Positions 8,990-17,480 of a stretch of 64,000 bases of DNA are shown here, in pieces. This DNA comes from Streptomyces mashuensis (GTDB lineage: Bacteria; Actinomycetota; Actinomycetes; Streptomycetales; Streptomycetaceae). The DNA lies in contig NZ_BNBD01000012.1 in NCBI RefSeq assembly GCF_014654785.1, positions 114,361-178,360 on the forward strand, given 5' to 3'. Position numbers and translations under genes: made by a program. Under the pieces are notes generated by a model. That model did not search any database. It worked only from the letters and a program-made list of their open reading frames with translations, and had not been told where the DNA came from. The stretch's first letter is position 1. Each line of letters opens with the position of its first letter.

Positions 8990-9595
8990 ATGACCGACCC
9001 GGTGACGCTGGACGCCGCACCCACCATCGGCGTATTCGACGAGCAGCGCGCCGCAGCCGCCGTGCGCGAGCTGCTGCTGGCAGTGGGCGAGGACCCCGAC
9101 CGCGAGGGGCTGCGCGAGACCCCGGCCCGGGTGGCGCGGGCGTACCGGGAGATCTTCGCCGGTCTCTGGCAGCAGCCCGAGGACGTGCTGACCACGACCT
9201 TCGACCTGGGCCACGACGAGATGGTGCTGGTCCGCGACATCGAGGTGTACAGCACCTGCGAGCACCACCTGGTGCCGTTCCACGGTGTGGCGCACGTGGG
9301 CTACATACCGTCCACCAGCGGCAAGATCACCGGCCTGTCGAAGCTGGCCCGGCTGGTGGACGTCTACGCCCGCCGCCCGCAGGTGCAGGAGCGCCTCACC
9401 ACCCAGATAGCCGACTCGCTGATGGAGATCCTCGAGCCGCGCGGCGTCGTGGTGGTCGTCGAGTGCGAGCACATGTGCATGTCCATGCGCGGCATCCGCA
9501 AGCCGGGCGCGAAGACGCTGACCTCGGCGGTCCGCGGCCAGCTGCGCGACGCGGCCACCCGGGCCGAGGCCATGAGCCTGATCATGGCGCGCTGA
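8990..9595 (+). CDS. folE: GTP cyclohydrolase I
   Basis: Converts GTP to 7,8-dihydroneopterin triphosphate, the first step of folate synthesis. 201 residues, usual length. Zinc ligands lie in YSTCEHHLVPFHG (Cys and the first His pair) and in VVVECEHMCMSMRG (second Cys). The substrate loop SKLARLVDVYARRPQVQERLT is intact. ATG 8990 follows a GAGGCAGAG ribosome-binding site. The later folate enzymes folP, folB and folK lie 3.4 kb downstream, separated by a lipid-modification gene pair. Confidence 0.96.
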   Translation: MTDPVTLDAAPTIGVFDEQRAAAAVRELLLAVGEDPDREGLRETPARVARAYREIFAGLWQQPEDVLTTTFDLGHDEMVLVRDIEVYSTCEHHLVPFHGVAHVGYIPSTSGKITGLSKLARLVDVYARRPQVQERLTTQIADSLMEILEPRGVVVVVECEHMCMSMRGIRKPGAKTLTSAVRGQLRDAATRAEAMSLIMAR

Positions 9596-9622
9596 GGCCG
9601 ACCGCTGCCGCTGAACGCAAGA

Positions 9623-9648
9623 ATGCCCCCGGTTAACGCCGGGGGCAT
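9623..9648 (+). terminator. Stem-loop after folE
   Basis: ATGCCCCCGG (9623-9632) and CCGGGGGCAT (9639-9648) form a 10-bp perfect stem over TTAACG, between folE and the convergent esterase gene. It probably serves both strands. Confidence 0.6.
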
Positions 9649-9714
9649 ATGCGTAGGGCCCGCGCAGGGGCGGGCCCGGAAGTTCTCTGCCGTGTGGTGC
9701 TGCGGGGTCCGCCG

Positions 9715-10827
9715 TCAGGCGGAGAGGCGGCCGGCCATCCACTTGAGGGTGGGGTTCAGCTCACGGCGCCAGGTGTTGAAGTTGTGACCGCCGCTGTCGA
9801 GGATGATCGAGGAGACCCGGGTGGGGTGCTTCGCCGTCAGCTCGATGAACCTCAGCGTGTCCTTGTAGTTGTGCTCGCCCTTCTTGCTGCTGGTCACGAG
9901 CAGCGAGACCGGCGGGAGGGGCTTGTTCTTCGCCCGCCACATCAGGTCGTTCTCGTTCTCGAGCTGCTTGCTGCCGCCGAACAGGGAGCCGGTCGTCGGG
10001 TCCTGCGGGGCCTTGAAGTAGCCGGAGAGGGAAGCGGCGGCGCTGTAGGCGTCGGGGTGGCGCATCGCCATCTTCAGGGCGCAGTAGCCGCCGGTCGAGT
10101 CGCCGATCATGCCCCAGCTCTTCGCCTCGGTGCCGACGCGGTACTGCTCGGAAATGGCCTTCCGCAGGTCCTTGACGAAGAACGTCTCGGTCTGGGGGCC
10201 GTTGGGTATGTCCATGCATTCGGTGTCGCGCGGCGGGGCGACGGTGGGCCGCATCATCACCAGGATCATGGGCTGCATCTTCTTCTCCTTGGCGAGCTTG
10301 TGCGCCCGCACCGGATAGTCGAGGCCCTTGATCAGCGCCTCCGCGGTGCCCGGGTAGCCGGTCAGCGCGACGGAGGCGGGGAACTTCTTGTCCGCGTACT
10401 GCGGCTGGTAGTACTCCGGCGGGGTGTAGACGTACGCCGGGGAGCTGATCTTGGACTCGGGGCCCATGATGTTCAGCTTCTCGATCTTGCCCCCCACCCG
10501 GGGCACATTGCCGCGGGGCACTTTCACGGCCTGGGTGCCCACCACCTGCACCCGCTTGGCCCCGGCACTGTGGTCCACGACCACGCCCTCGTTCTTGACC
10601 TGGCCGAAGAGGTCGGCCCAGGAGCCGTAGAAGCCGAACGACTGGTTCGCCCACAGGCCGATCGCGGCGAACAGGGCCAGCTGCGTGGCCAGCATCATGC
10701 CGACCCGGGCCAGCAGGGAGCCGACGCTCTTCTTGCCCAGCCGGGGCCAGAGCCAGATGGTCAGTGCGAACAGGACTACCGCGGCCGCTATGGCGAGCAG
10801 TAGTACCGGCATGCTGGTGAGACCCAT
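9715..10827 (-). CDS. Membrane-anchored esterase-fold protein, candidate aminoacyl-phosphatidylglycerol hydrolase
   Basis: 370 residues. Three hydrophobic segments in the first 75 residues anchor an extracytoplasmic alpha/beta-hydrolase domain. The nucleophile elbow is GDSTGG (IGDSTGGYCALKMAMRHPD), with a catalytic His likely in SGGHNFNTWRREL. It resembles the esterase D/antigen 85 superfamily. It is divergent (169 bp apart) from an MprF-like lipid aminoacyltransferase. In other bacteria, hydrolases beside such enzymes remove the amino acid from aminoacyl-phosphatidylglycerol, which is the inferred role here. Start ATG 10827 (MGLTSMPVLL); an in-frame GTG at 10899 with GAGG upstream is an alternative. 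Confidence 0.75.
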   Translation of the reverse strand: MGLTSMPVLLLAIAAAVVLFALTIWLWPRLGKKSVGSLLARVGMMLATQLALFAAIGLWANQSFGFYGSWADLFGQVKNEGVVVDHSAGAKRVQVVGTQAVKVPRGNVPRVGGKIEKLNIMGPESKISSPAYVYTPPEYYQPQYADKKFPASVALTGYPGTAEALIKGLDYPVRAHKLAKEKKMQPMILVMMRPTVAPPRDTECMDIPNGPQTETFFVKDLRKAISEQYRVGTEAKSWGMIGDSTGGYCALKMAMRHPDAYSAAASLSGYFKAPQDPTTGSLFGGSKQLENENDLMWRAKNKPLPPVSLLVTSSKKGEHNYKDTLRFIELTAKHPTRVSSIILDSGGHNFNTWRRELNPTLKWMAGRLSA

Positions 10828-10996
10828 GAGGTGCTTTCTGCCGAGCGACCCGGCGAGGAGTCGCGGAATGGTTACTTCTTTCCGGGCTCGGCCCCCCACG
10901 GAACCTCAATCCCGAAACCGTCGTCCTACAGGGCGCACATTGCACGGGTGCTGCCGCCGAATGGCGCAGACCCACTCGACAGGACGACGGGAAGAG

Positions 10997-12850
10997 ATGT
11001 CTGTCAGGGTAGATGGCAAAAAGTCCGATGAGGTTCCTTCGGGATCCAAGTGGTTGTCGGGGCTTGCGCGTATCGCCAAGGGGCCGAAGCCTGAGCGCGT
11101 CCCCGCCGTCGTCGGAACGGTCGGGGCGCTCATCGGGCTCGCGGACATCGCGGCCGGAGTCATCCCCCGCTTCCGGTGGAGCAAGGTGCACCACTGGGCA
11201 GAGGTGCTGCCCGGCACGGTGACCCAGCTGGCCGCGGCCGGCTCGATCATCATGGGCATCCTGCTGCTCATGCTGGCCCACGGCCTGAAGCGCGCGAAGA
11301 CCCGCGCGTGGATCGCCGCCGTGTTCGTGCTGCCCATCGGCGCGGCGGCGCAGCTGATCTACCGGCACTCGTACGTGGGCGCCGTGCTGTCGCTGCTGCT
11401 CTTCGCCTACCTGCTGCGGCACAAGAGCGCCTTCTCCGCGCTGCCGGACCCGCGCAGCCGCTGGAAGGCGCTGGCGAACTTCATCATCATGGGTGGCATC
11501 AGCTTCGCCCTCGGCTGGGTGATCGTCGGTTCCCACCCCGACCAGATGATCGGTGACCCGCCGGTCCGCGAGCAGATCGAGCACGTCCTGTGGGGCCTGT
11601 TCGGCTTCGAGGGCTCGGTCCGCTACACGGGCGGCGTCGACTACGTCGTCGGCTACTCGCTGGGCGCGCTGGGCCTGCTGACCGTCGGCACCACCGCCTA
11701 CCTGGCCTTCCGTCCGGAGAACCCGGCCGCCGTCCTCACCGAGGAGGACGAGGACCGGCTGCGCGAGCTGCTGGCCAAGCACGGCGAGCGCGACTCGCTG
11801 GGCCACTTCGCGCTGCGCCGCGACAAGAGCGTGGTGTTCTCGCCGTCCGGCAAGGCCGCCGTCTCCTACCGCGTGGTCTCCGGCGTGATGCTGGCCAGCG
11901 GTGACCCGATCGGTGACGTCGAGGCCTGGCCCGGCGCCATCGAGCAGTTCATGGAGCTGGCCAGGAAGCACTCCTGGACCCCCGCCGTCGCCGGTTGCAG
12001 CGAGACCGGTGGCGAGGTCTGGACCCGCGAGACGGGCCTGGACGCGCTGGAGATGGGCGACGAGGCCATCGTTGACGTGGCCGACTTCAGCCTGTCCGGC
12101 CGTGCGATGCGCAACGTCCGCCAGATGGTCAAGCGCATCGAGCGCAACGGCTACACCACCAAGGTGCGGCGCGTCAGCGAGCTGGACCCCGAGGAGCTGG
12201 CGGTCGTCCAGAAGGCCGCGAACGCCTGGCGCGACACCGAGGAGGAGCGCGGCTTCTCCATGGCGCTCGGCCGGATCGGCGACCCGAAGGACCTGGACGC
12301 CATCATCGCCACCGCCCACAAGGACCCGGAGGAGGGCGAGGACCTGCCCTTCGGCGACCTGCGGGCCATGCAGCACTACGTGCCGTGGGGCAAGGACGGC
12401 ATGTCCCTGGAGCTCATGCGGCGCGACCGCAGCGCCGACCCGGGCATGAACGAACTGCTGATCGTCGCCTTCCTCCAGGCCGCGCCGGACATGGGCATCA
12501 CCCGGATGTCGCTGAACTTCGCGTTCTTCCGGTCCGCCCTGGAGCGCGGCGGCAAGCTGGGCGCCGGCCCGGTGGTGCGCGTGCAGCGCGCGGTGCTGCT
12601 GTTCCTCTCGCGCTGGTTCCAGATCGAGTCGCTGTACAAGTTCAACGAGAAGTTCCGGCCGCGCTGGGAGCCGCGCTTCATCGTGTTCCCCAACAACCGG
12701 GACCTGCCGCGCATCGGCTTCGCGATGATGCAGGCCGAGGGCTTCCTGACGCTGCCCCGGCTGGGCCTGCGCCGGTCCCGCGCGCAGAAGCCGTGCGAGC
12801 ACGACGACGACAATGTGACGGCGCACAGCGAGGTCACGCGCGCCGCCTGA
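10997..12850 (+). CDS. Phosphatidylglycerol lysyltransferase-domain (MprF-like, DUF2156) membrane protein
   Basis: 617 residues: five or six membrane helices in residues 35-235, then a cytoplasmic GNAT-like DUF2156 domain to the C-terminus. Landmarks of the catalytic domain are FSPSGKAAVSYRVVSGVMLASGDPIGD and the late segment FNEKFRPRWEPRF. The family transfers an amino acid from aminoacyl-tRNA to phosphatidylglycerol or a related lipid, changing envelope charge. The membrane part is much shorter than in the 14-helix MprF flippases, so it is probably a synthase without a full flippase. The amino acid cannot be read from sequence. It is divergent from the esterase. Confidence 0.82.
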   Translation: MSVRVDGKKSDEVPSGSKWLSGLARIAKGPKPERVPAVVGTVGALIGLADIAAGVIPRFRWSKVHHWAEVLPGTVTQLAAAGSIIMGILLLMLAHGLKRAKTRAWIAAVFVLPIGAAAQLIYRHSYVGAVLSLLLFAYLLRHKSAFSALPDPRSRWKALANFIIMGGISFALGWVIVGSHPDQMIGDPPVREQIEHVLWGLFGFEGSVRYTGGVDYVVGYSLGALGLLTVGTTAYLAFRPENPAAVLTEEDEDRLRELLAKHGERDSLGHFALRRDKSVVFSPSGKAAVSYRVVSGVMLASGDPIGDVEAWPGAIEQFMELARKHSWTPAVAGCSETGGEVWTRETGLDALEMGDEAIVDVADFSLSGRAMRNVRQMVKRIERNGYTTKVRRVSELDPEELAVVQKAANAWRDTEEERGFSMALGRIGDPKDLDAIIATAHKDPEEGEDLPFGDLRAMQHYVPWGKDGMSLELMRRDRSADPGMNELLIVAFLQAAPDMGITRMSLNFAFFRSALERGGKLGAGPVVRVQRAVLLFLSRWFQIESLYKFNEKFRPRWEPRFIVFPNNRDLPRIGFAMMQAEGFLTLPRLGLRRSRAQKPCEHDDDNVTAHSEVTRAA

Positions 12851-12987
12851 CGCGGCGCACACGCCCGCCCGAGGGGCGCGCGGCGCGGTACGAGGGCGCT
12901 TCCCGCCCGTACGCGCCGGGTGCGCGCCCCCGGGCGGCACCGGGCGGCCCCCTCCCGGGCGGGCGGTGCCGTCCCCGCCCCACGCCC

Positions 12988-12993
12988 TAGGCT
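12988..12993 (+). promoter_or_regulatory. -10 element for leaderless folP transcript
   Basis: TAGGCT ends 6 nt before the folP ATG, in the context CCTAGGCTGGGAGCATG. The same module recurs before the gene at 48365. Confidence 0.5.
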
Positions 12994-12999
12994 GGGAGC

Positions 13000-13896
13000 A
13001 TGAGTACGTTGCGCGGCCGTATGGGGCCGGTCGGTCTGCCCGAGTGGGACCGCTGCGCGGTCATGGGTGTGGTGAACGTCACGCCCGACTCCTTCTCCGA
13101 CGGCGGCCACTGGTTCGACACCGCCCTGGCCGTCAAACGGGGCCTCGAGCTCACCGCCGCCGGTGCCGACCTGGTCGACGTGGGCGGCGAGTCCACCCGG
13201 CCGGGCGCCGTCCGGGTCGACGAGGAGGAGGAGCTGCGCCGCGTCGTCCCGGTGGTCCGCGAGCTGGCCGGCGAGGGCGTGGTGGTGTCCGTGGACACCA
13301 TGCGGGCCTCGGTCGCCGAGGCCGCCGTCGCGGCGGGCGCGACGCTGGTCAACGACGTCAGCGGCGGACTGGCCGACCCGGCGATGGTCCCCGTCGTCGC
13401 GGCGGCGGGCGTCCCCTTCGTGGTCATGCACTGGCGCGGCTTCAGCGCCGACATGAACAGCCGCGCGGTCTACGGCCCCGATGTCACCGGCGAGGTCGTC
13501 GACGAGCTGCGCCGGCGGGTGGACGCGGTGGTCGACGGGGGCATTGCCCCGGACCGCCTGGTGGTCGACCCCGGCCTGGGCTTCGCCAAGCACGCCCCCC
13601 ACGACCTGGCCCTGGTCGCCCAGCTGGACCGGTTCCGCCGGGCGATGGAGCTGCCGCTGCTGGTGGCCGCCTCCCGCAAGCGCTTCCTCGGCCGGGTCCT
13701 GGCCGGCCCCGAGGGCGACCCGCCGCCGGCCCGGGAACGGGACGCCGCGACCGCGGCGGTGAGCACGCTGGCCGCCCGCGAGGGCGCCTGGGCGGTACGG
13801 GTCCACGAGGTGCGGGCCAGCGCCGACGCCGTACGGGTGGTCCGGGCCGTCGAGGCGGCGGCCGCGGCCGCGGCGGGCGCCGAGGGGGCCGAGTGA
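13000..13896 (+). CDS. folP: Dihydropteroate synthase
   Basis: Condenses p-aminobenzoate with dihydropterin pyrophosphate to dihydropteroate; the sulfonamide target. 298 residues, TIM barrel. Signature 1 is VMGVVNVTPDSFSDGG (about residues 23-38), signature 2 is GADLVDVGGESTRPGA, and the pterin-binding Lys/Arg lie in ASRKRFLGR. It opens the operon folP-NTF2-folB-folK, and its stop overlaps the next start (GTGA). The C-terminus ends in an Ala-rich tail. Confidence 0.95.
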   Translation: MSTLRGRMGPVGLPEWDRCAVMGVVNVTPDSFSDGGHWFDTALAVKRGLELTAAGADLVDVGGESTRPGAVRVDEEEELRRVVPVVRELAGEGVVVSVDTMRASVAEAAVAAGATLVNDVSGGLADPAMVPVVAAAGVPFVVMHWRGFSADMNSRAVYGPDVTGEVVDELRRRVDAVVDGGIAPDRLVVDPGLGFAKHAPHDLALVAQLDRFRRAMELPLLVAASRKRFLGRVLAGPEGDPPPARERDAATAAVSTLAAREGAWAVRVHEVRASADAVRVVRAVEAAAAAAAGAEGAE

Positions 13897-14393
13897 GCAC
13901 CGCCCGGACGGACAGCGAGCGGGTCGAGCTGGCGAACACGGCCCTCTACGAGGCGATGGAGCAGGGCGACACAGCCGCCATGGAGCGGCTGTGGCTGAAC
14001 GAGCCGGGCTCCGAGGTGTCCTGCGTCCACCCCGGCTGGCCGGTGCTGCGGGGCCGCAGCGAGGTCCTGCGCTCGTACGCACTGATCATGGCCAGCACCG
14101 ACTACATCCAGTTCTTCCTCACCGACGTCGAGGTGTCGGTGGCGGGCGACACGGCGCTGGTGACCTGCACCGAGAACATCCTCAGCGGCGGCCCGGCCGA
14201 GGCCGAGGGCGAGCTGGGCCCGCTGGTGGGCCAGCTGGTGGTGGCCACCAACGTCTTCCGCCGCTCCGGGGACGAGTGGAAGGTCTGGTCCCACCACGGA
14301 TCGCCGGTGCTGACCGCCGAGGACGAGGAGGACGAGGACGAGTACGGCGGCGAGTACGGCGGGGACGGCGAGGGCCCCTCGGCGACCGCCTGA
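13893..14393 (+). CDS. NTF2/SnoaL-like small protein inside the folate operon
   Basis: 166 residues. The cone-shaped NTF2-like fold is recognised from ALYEAMEQGDTAAMERLW, the segment VSCVHPGWPVLRGRSEVLRSY, and the strand VVATNVFRRSGDEWKVWSHHGSPV. The last 30 residues are an acidic, Gly/Tyr-rich tail. GTG 13893 overlaps the folP stop, so translation is coupled to folP. The position between folP and folB suggests a link to pterin or folate metabolism, but the fold alone does not give a reaction. Confidence 0.8.
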   Translation: MSTARTDSERVELANTALYEAMEQGDTAAMERLWLNEPGSEVSCVHPGWPVLRGRSEVLRSYALIMASTDYIQFFLTDVEVSVAGDTALVTCTENILSGGPAEAEGELGPLVGQLVVATNVFRRSGDEWKVWSHHGSPVLTAEDEEDEDEYGGEYGGDGEGPSATA

Positions 14394-14641
14394 CCTCGCG
14401 TTCTGCACACGTCGGGGTGAGGGTGGGGGACCACTCGTTCGAGCTGCACGGACCGCGGGTAGGGGTGGACCGGAGGATCTTCGGGTAGGCGCGGCGCGAG
14501 GCGGCGCGGTACCCGCGGGCGGGCGCTGTCGGTGCTCGCAGGTAGATTCGAAGGCGGGCGACCCGGCCGAGGGCAGGAGCGGGCGATGCGCCGGCACCGG
14601 CCGGCGCGCCCCCATACCGACGACAAGCTGGAGTGATTCGT

Positions 14642-15001
14642 GTGGATCGTGTCGCGCTGCGCGGCCTGAAGGCCCGGGGCCACCACGGGGTGTTCCCGCG
14701 GGAGCGCGAGGAGGGCCAGACCTTCATCGTCGACCTGGTGCTGAGCCTCGACGCCCGGCCGGCCGCGGCGGACGACGACCTCACGAAGACGGTGCACTAC
14801 GGCGTGGTCGCGGAGGAGGTCGTGGAGATCGTCCAAGGCGAGCCCGTCGACCTCATCGAGACGCTGGCCGAGCGGATCGCCGGCGCGTGCCTGAAGCACG
14901 AGGCCGTGCAGCAGGTGGAGGTCACCGTCCACAAGCCCGACGCCCCGATCACCGTTCCCTTCGACGACGTGACGATCACTATCACCCGGAGCCGAGTATG
15001 A
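14642..15001 (+). CDS. folB: Dihydroneopterin aldolase
   Basis: Cleaves 7,8-dihydroneopterin to 6-hydroxymethyl-dihydropterin and glycolaldehyde. 119 residues, typical. Key segments are RGHHGVFPREREEGQTFIVDL near the N-terminus, the tyrosine in KTVHYGVVAEEV, and the conserved lysine in EVTVHKPDAPI. Start: GTG 14642 with GGAG about 9 nt upstream fits the family N-terminus (DRVALRGLKARGHHG) better than GTG 14633. The stop overlaps the folK start (ATGA). The 248-bp gap after the NTF2-like gene holds no recognisable gene and may carry an internal promoter. Confidence 0.93.
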   Translation: MDRVALRGLKARGHHGVFPREREEGQTFIVDLVLSLDARPAAADDDLTKTVHYGVVAEEVVEIVQGEPVDLIETLAERIAGACLKHEAVQQVEVTVHKPDAPITVPFDDVTITITRSRV

Positions 15002-15591
15002 GCAGCAGCGACCCGACCGTGCAGCCGGTGCCCGCCTCCGTGGTGGAGCGCGTGGACGCCGCCGATGTCACCCTGAGCAACCCCAAGCGCGCCGTGATCT
15101 CCATCGGCAGCAATCTGGGCAACCGCCTGGAGACGCTCCAGGGGGCGATCGACGCGCTGGAGGACACCCCGGGCCTCCGCGTGAAGGCCGTCTCGCCGGT
15201 CTACGAGACCGAGCCGTGGGGCGTGGAGCCCGGCTCCCAGCCCTCGTACTACAACGCGGTGGTGCTGGTGAAGACCACCCTGCCGCCGGACTCCCTGCTG
15301 GAGCGGGGGCACGCGATCGAGGAGGCGTTCGAGCGCGTCCGCGACGAGCGCTGGGGCCCGCGCACCCTGGACGTGGACATCGTGTCCTACCAGGACGTCG
15401 TCTCCGACGACCCGCGGCTCACGCTGCCGCACCCGCGGGCGCACGAGCGGGCCTTCGTCCTCGTGCCGTGGCACGACGTGGACCCGGACGCCGTCGTCCC
15501 GGGCCGCGGCCCGGTGGCCGAGCTGCTGGCCTCGGTCGGCCGCGAGGGCGTGGCGGTGCGCACCGACCTGGAACTGCGACTGCCGGAGTAA
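14998..15591 (+). CDS. folK: 6-hydroxymethyl-7,8-dihydropterin pyrophosphokinase
   Basis: Transfers pyrophosphate from ATP to the pterin, making the FolP substrate. 197 residues with an N-terminal extension of about 30 residues before the core ISIGSNLGNRLETLQGA. The HPPK signature is RWGPRTLDVDIVSY, with the metal-binding Asp pair DVD, and LPHPRAHERAFVLVP follows. It is translationally coupled to folB by a 4-bp overlap. Confidence 0.95.
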   Translation: MSSSDPTVQPVPASVVERVDAADVTLSNPKRAVISIGSNLGNRLETLQGAIDALEDTPGLRVKAVSPVYETEPWGVEPGSQPSYYNAVVLVKTTLPPDSLLERGHAIEEAFERVRDERWGPRTLDVDIVSYQDVVSDDPRLTLPHPRAHERAFVLVPWHDVDPDAVVPGRGPVAELLASVGREGVAVRTDLELRLPE

Positions 15592-15651
15592 CCGTTGGCC
15601 CCGTGGAGGGGCCCGCGGGCACGGACATGTGGACCGAACGACGATGAGGCG

Positions 15652-16161
15652 ATGAGGGGCGACGGCTCGGTGAAGCAACTTCGGATCGGGGTGCTGCTCG
15701 GCCTGTTCGCCGCGGCCGGGGTGCTCTCGTGGGGCGCGGCCCGGCTGTGGGACGCCTTCGGCACGCTGCCCAGCGTGCCGGTGGCGGCGCCGATCGTGCT
15801 GGCGGTGATCGCCGTCGTCCTCTTCGCGACGGCCCTGTCGCTGCGGGCGCGGCTGCGGGCCCAGCGCGAGCGCCGGCCCGGCGCCAAGGGCGTCGACCCG
15901 CTGCTGGCCGCCCGCGCGGTGGTCTTCGGCCAGGCCAGTGCGCTGGTCGCGGCCCTGGTGGCGGGCATGTACGGCGGCGTCGCCGTCTTCCTGCTGGCCG
16001 ACGGCATCGACGTGCCGGCCCACCGCGACCAGGCGATCGCCGCCGGCGCCTCGGTGCTGGCGGCGGCCGGCGTGATAGCGGCCGCCCTGTTCCTGGAGCG
16101 GGTCTGCAAGCTGCCCGAGGACGACGACGAGAACCACGGCGCGGGCGCCGCCCGCGCCTGA
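15652..16161 (+). CDS. DUF3180-family membrane protein
   Basis: About 169 residues with four hydrophobic segments, near residues 10-30, 40-60, 88-112 and 125-145. The family follows folK in most actinobacteria, but no function is known. Start uncertain: ATG 15652, or GTG 15670 (VKQLRIGVLL), which has GAGGGG 10 nt upstream. It ends 9 bp before the convergent ABC ATPase stop. Confidence 0.8.
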   Translation: MRGDGSVKQLRIGVLLGLFAAAGVLSWGAARLWDAFGTLPSVPVAAPIVLAVIAVVLFATALSLRARLRAQRERRPGAKGVDPLLAARAVVFGQASALVAALVAGMYGGVAVFLLADGIDVPAHRDQAIAAGASVLAAAGVIAAALFLERVCKLPEDDDENHGAGAARA

Positions 16162-16170
16162 TCCCGCCCT

Positions 16171-17328
16171 TTAGGCGCCCGCCACCGACTGGACCTCCGC
16201 GTCCGACCCGAGGCTGCGCCGCAGCGCCTCGTGCAGCTTGCCGGGCGTCAGCACGCCCAGGAAGTGGTCCGCGTCCTCGCCGCCGAGCACGGCGATCCAC
16301 CCGGCGTCGTGCTGGAGCATCGTGCTGAACGCCTGCTTCAGCGAGGCACCGGGCCGCAGCCAGGCGTCCATGCGCCGCGCGTGGTCCCGTACGGTGCCGG
16401 AGCCGCCGGCCGGGGTGCCGGAGGCGACGGCCTCCGCCGACACCCAGCCGTGCAGGCGGTCCGCGTCGTCCAGGACGACGGCCCAGCGCGCCCCCTCCGT
16501 GTCCAGCACCAGGGCCGCGGCCGTGAGGCTGTCGTCCAGGTGGACCACCGGCGGCTGCTCCAGGTCCTCGGCCCGTACGGGGGTGACCGACAGCCGCTTC
16601 AGGCCGCGGTCCGCGCCGACGAAGTCGGCGACGTACGGGGTGGCGGGGGCCCCGAGCACGACGGCCGGCGCGTCCAACTGTTCGATCCGGCCCTGGCCGT
16701 AGACCGCGATGCGGTCGCCGAGCCGGACGGCCTCCTCGATGTCGTGGGTCACGAACAGCACGGTCTTGCGTACCTGCGACTGGAGCCGCAGGAACTCGGT
16801 CTGGAGCCGCTCGCGCACCACCGGGTCGACGGCGCCGAAGGGCTCGTCCATCAGCAGGACGGGCGGGTCCGCGGCGAGCGCCCGTGCCACGCCGACCCGC
16901 TGCCGCTGGCCGCCGGAGAGCTGGGAGGGGTAGCGGTCGCCGTACACGGACGGGTCGAGGCCCACGAGGTCCAGCAGCTCGGCCGCCCGCGCACGGGCCT
17001 TCTTGCGCTGCCAGCCCAGCAGGTGGGGGACGGTGGCGGTGTTCTCCAGCACCGTCTTGTGCGGGAAGAGCCCGACTTGCTGGATGACGTAGCCCATGCG
17101 GCGGCGCAGCTCGACGGGGTCGCTCGCGGCGATGTCCTCGCCGTCCACGAGGATGCGGCCCTCGGTCGGCTCGATCAGCCGGTTGACCATCTTCATCGTG
17201 GTGGTCTTGCCGCACCCGGACGGTCCGACGAGCGTGACCAGCTCGCCCTCCGCCACCTCGAAGGACAGGTCGTCCACCGCGGTGGTCCCATCGGCGTAGC
17301 GCTTGGTGACGTGCTCGAATCGGATCAT
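16171..17328 (-). CDS. Glycine betaine/choline-type ABC transporter ATPase with C-terminal CBS region
   Basis: 385 residues. The ATPase domain spans residues 1-240: Walker A GPSGCGKTT, Q-loop YVIQQVGLFPHKT, signature LSGGQRQRVGVARAL, Walker B VLLMDEPFGAVD, switch H in THDIEEAV. A tandem CBS-like regulatory region follows (about 255-375), as in OpuCA/ProV-type subunits that sense ionic strength or nucleotides. It is divergent from its two permeases and binding protein, 152 bp apart, so the importer is split into two transcription units with a shared control region. Confidence 0.9.
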   Translation of the reverse strand: MIRFEHVTKRYADGTTAVDDLSFEVAEGELVTLVGPSGCGKTTTMKMVNRLIEPTEGRILVDGEDIAASDPVELRRRMGYVIQQVGLFPHKTVLENTATVPHLLGWQRKKARARAAELLDLVGLDPSVYGDRYPSQLSGGQRQRVGVARALAADPPVLLMDEPFGAVDPVVRERLQTEFLRLQSQVRKTVLFVTHDIEEAVRLGDRIAVYGQGRIEQLDAPAVVLGAPATPYVADFVGADRGLKRLSVTPVRAEDLEQPPVVHLDDSLTAAALVLDTEGARWAVVLDDADRLHGWVSAEAVASGTPAGGSGTVRDHARRMDAWLRPGASLKQAFSTMLQHDAGWIAVLGGEDADHFLGVLTPGKLHEALRRSLGSDAEVQSVAGA

Positions 17329-17480
17329 GGTTCCCCATTGTGGCCGGAGCCGCCGCGCGCGTGCCGGTGCCGGGGCCGCCGGCCGGGGCGTGGCGGTCGA
17401 ACGCGCCGGAGGCGAATGTCAGTGCCCCGGGTTAGGGTCGCTGGTGACCGACCGTGAAGCCAAGGGGGAGGGAGGCACGG

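Noticed and set aside
6779..9742. 987-codon minus-strand frame opposite ftsH and folE
   Set aside because: Antisense shadow; it spans a terminator region and two conserved genes.
9761..12940. Very long minus-strand open frame (1059 codons) across the esterase and MprF-like genes
   Set aside because: Composed of His/Arg/Gly-rich shadow sequence opposite well-supported genes; typical of high-GC DNA.
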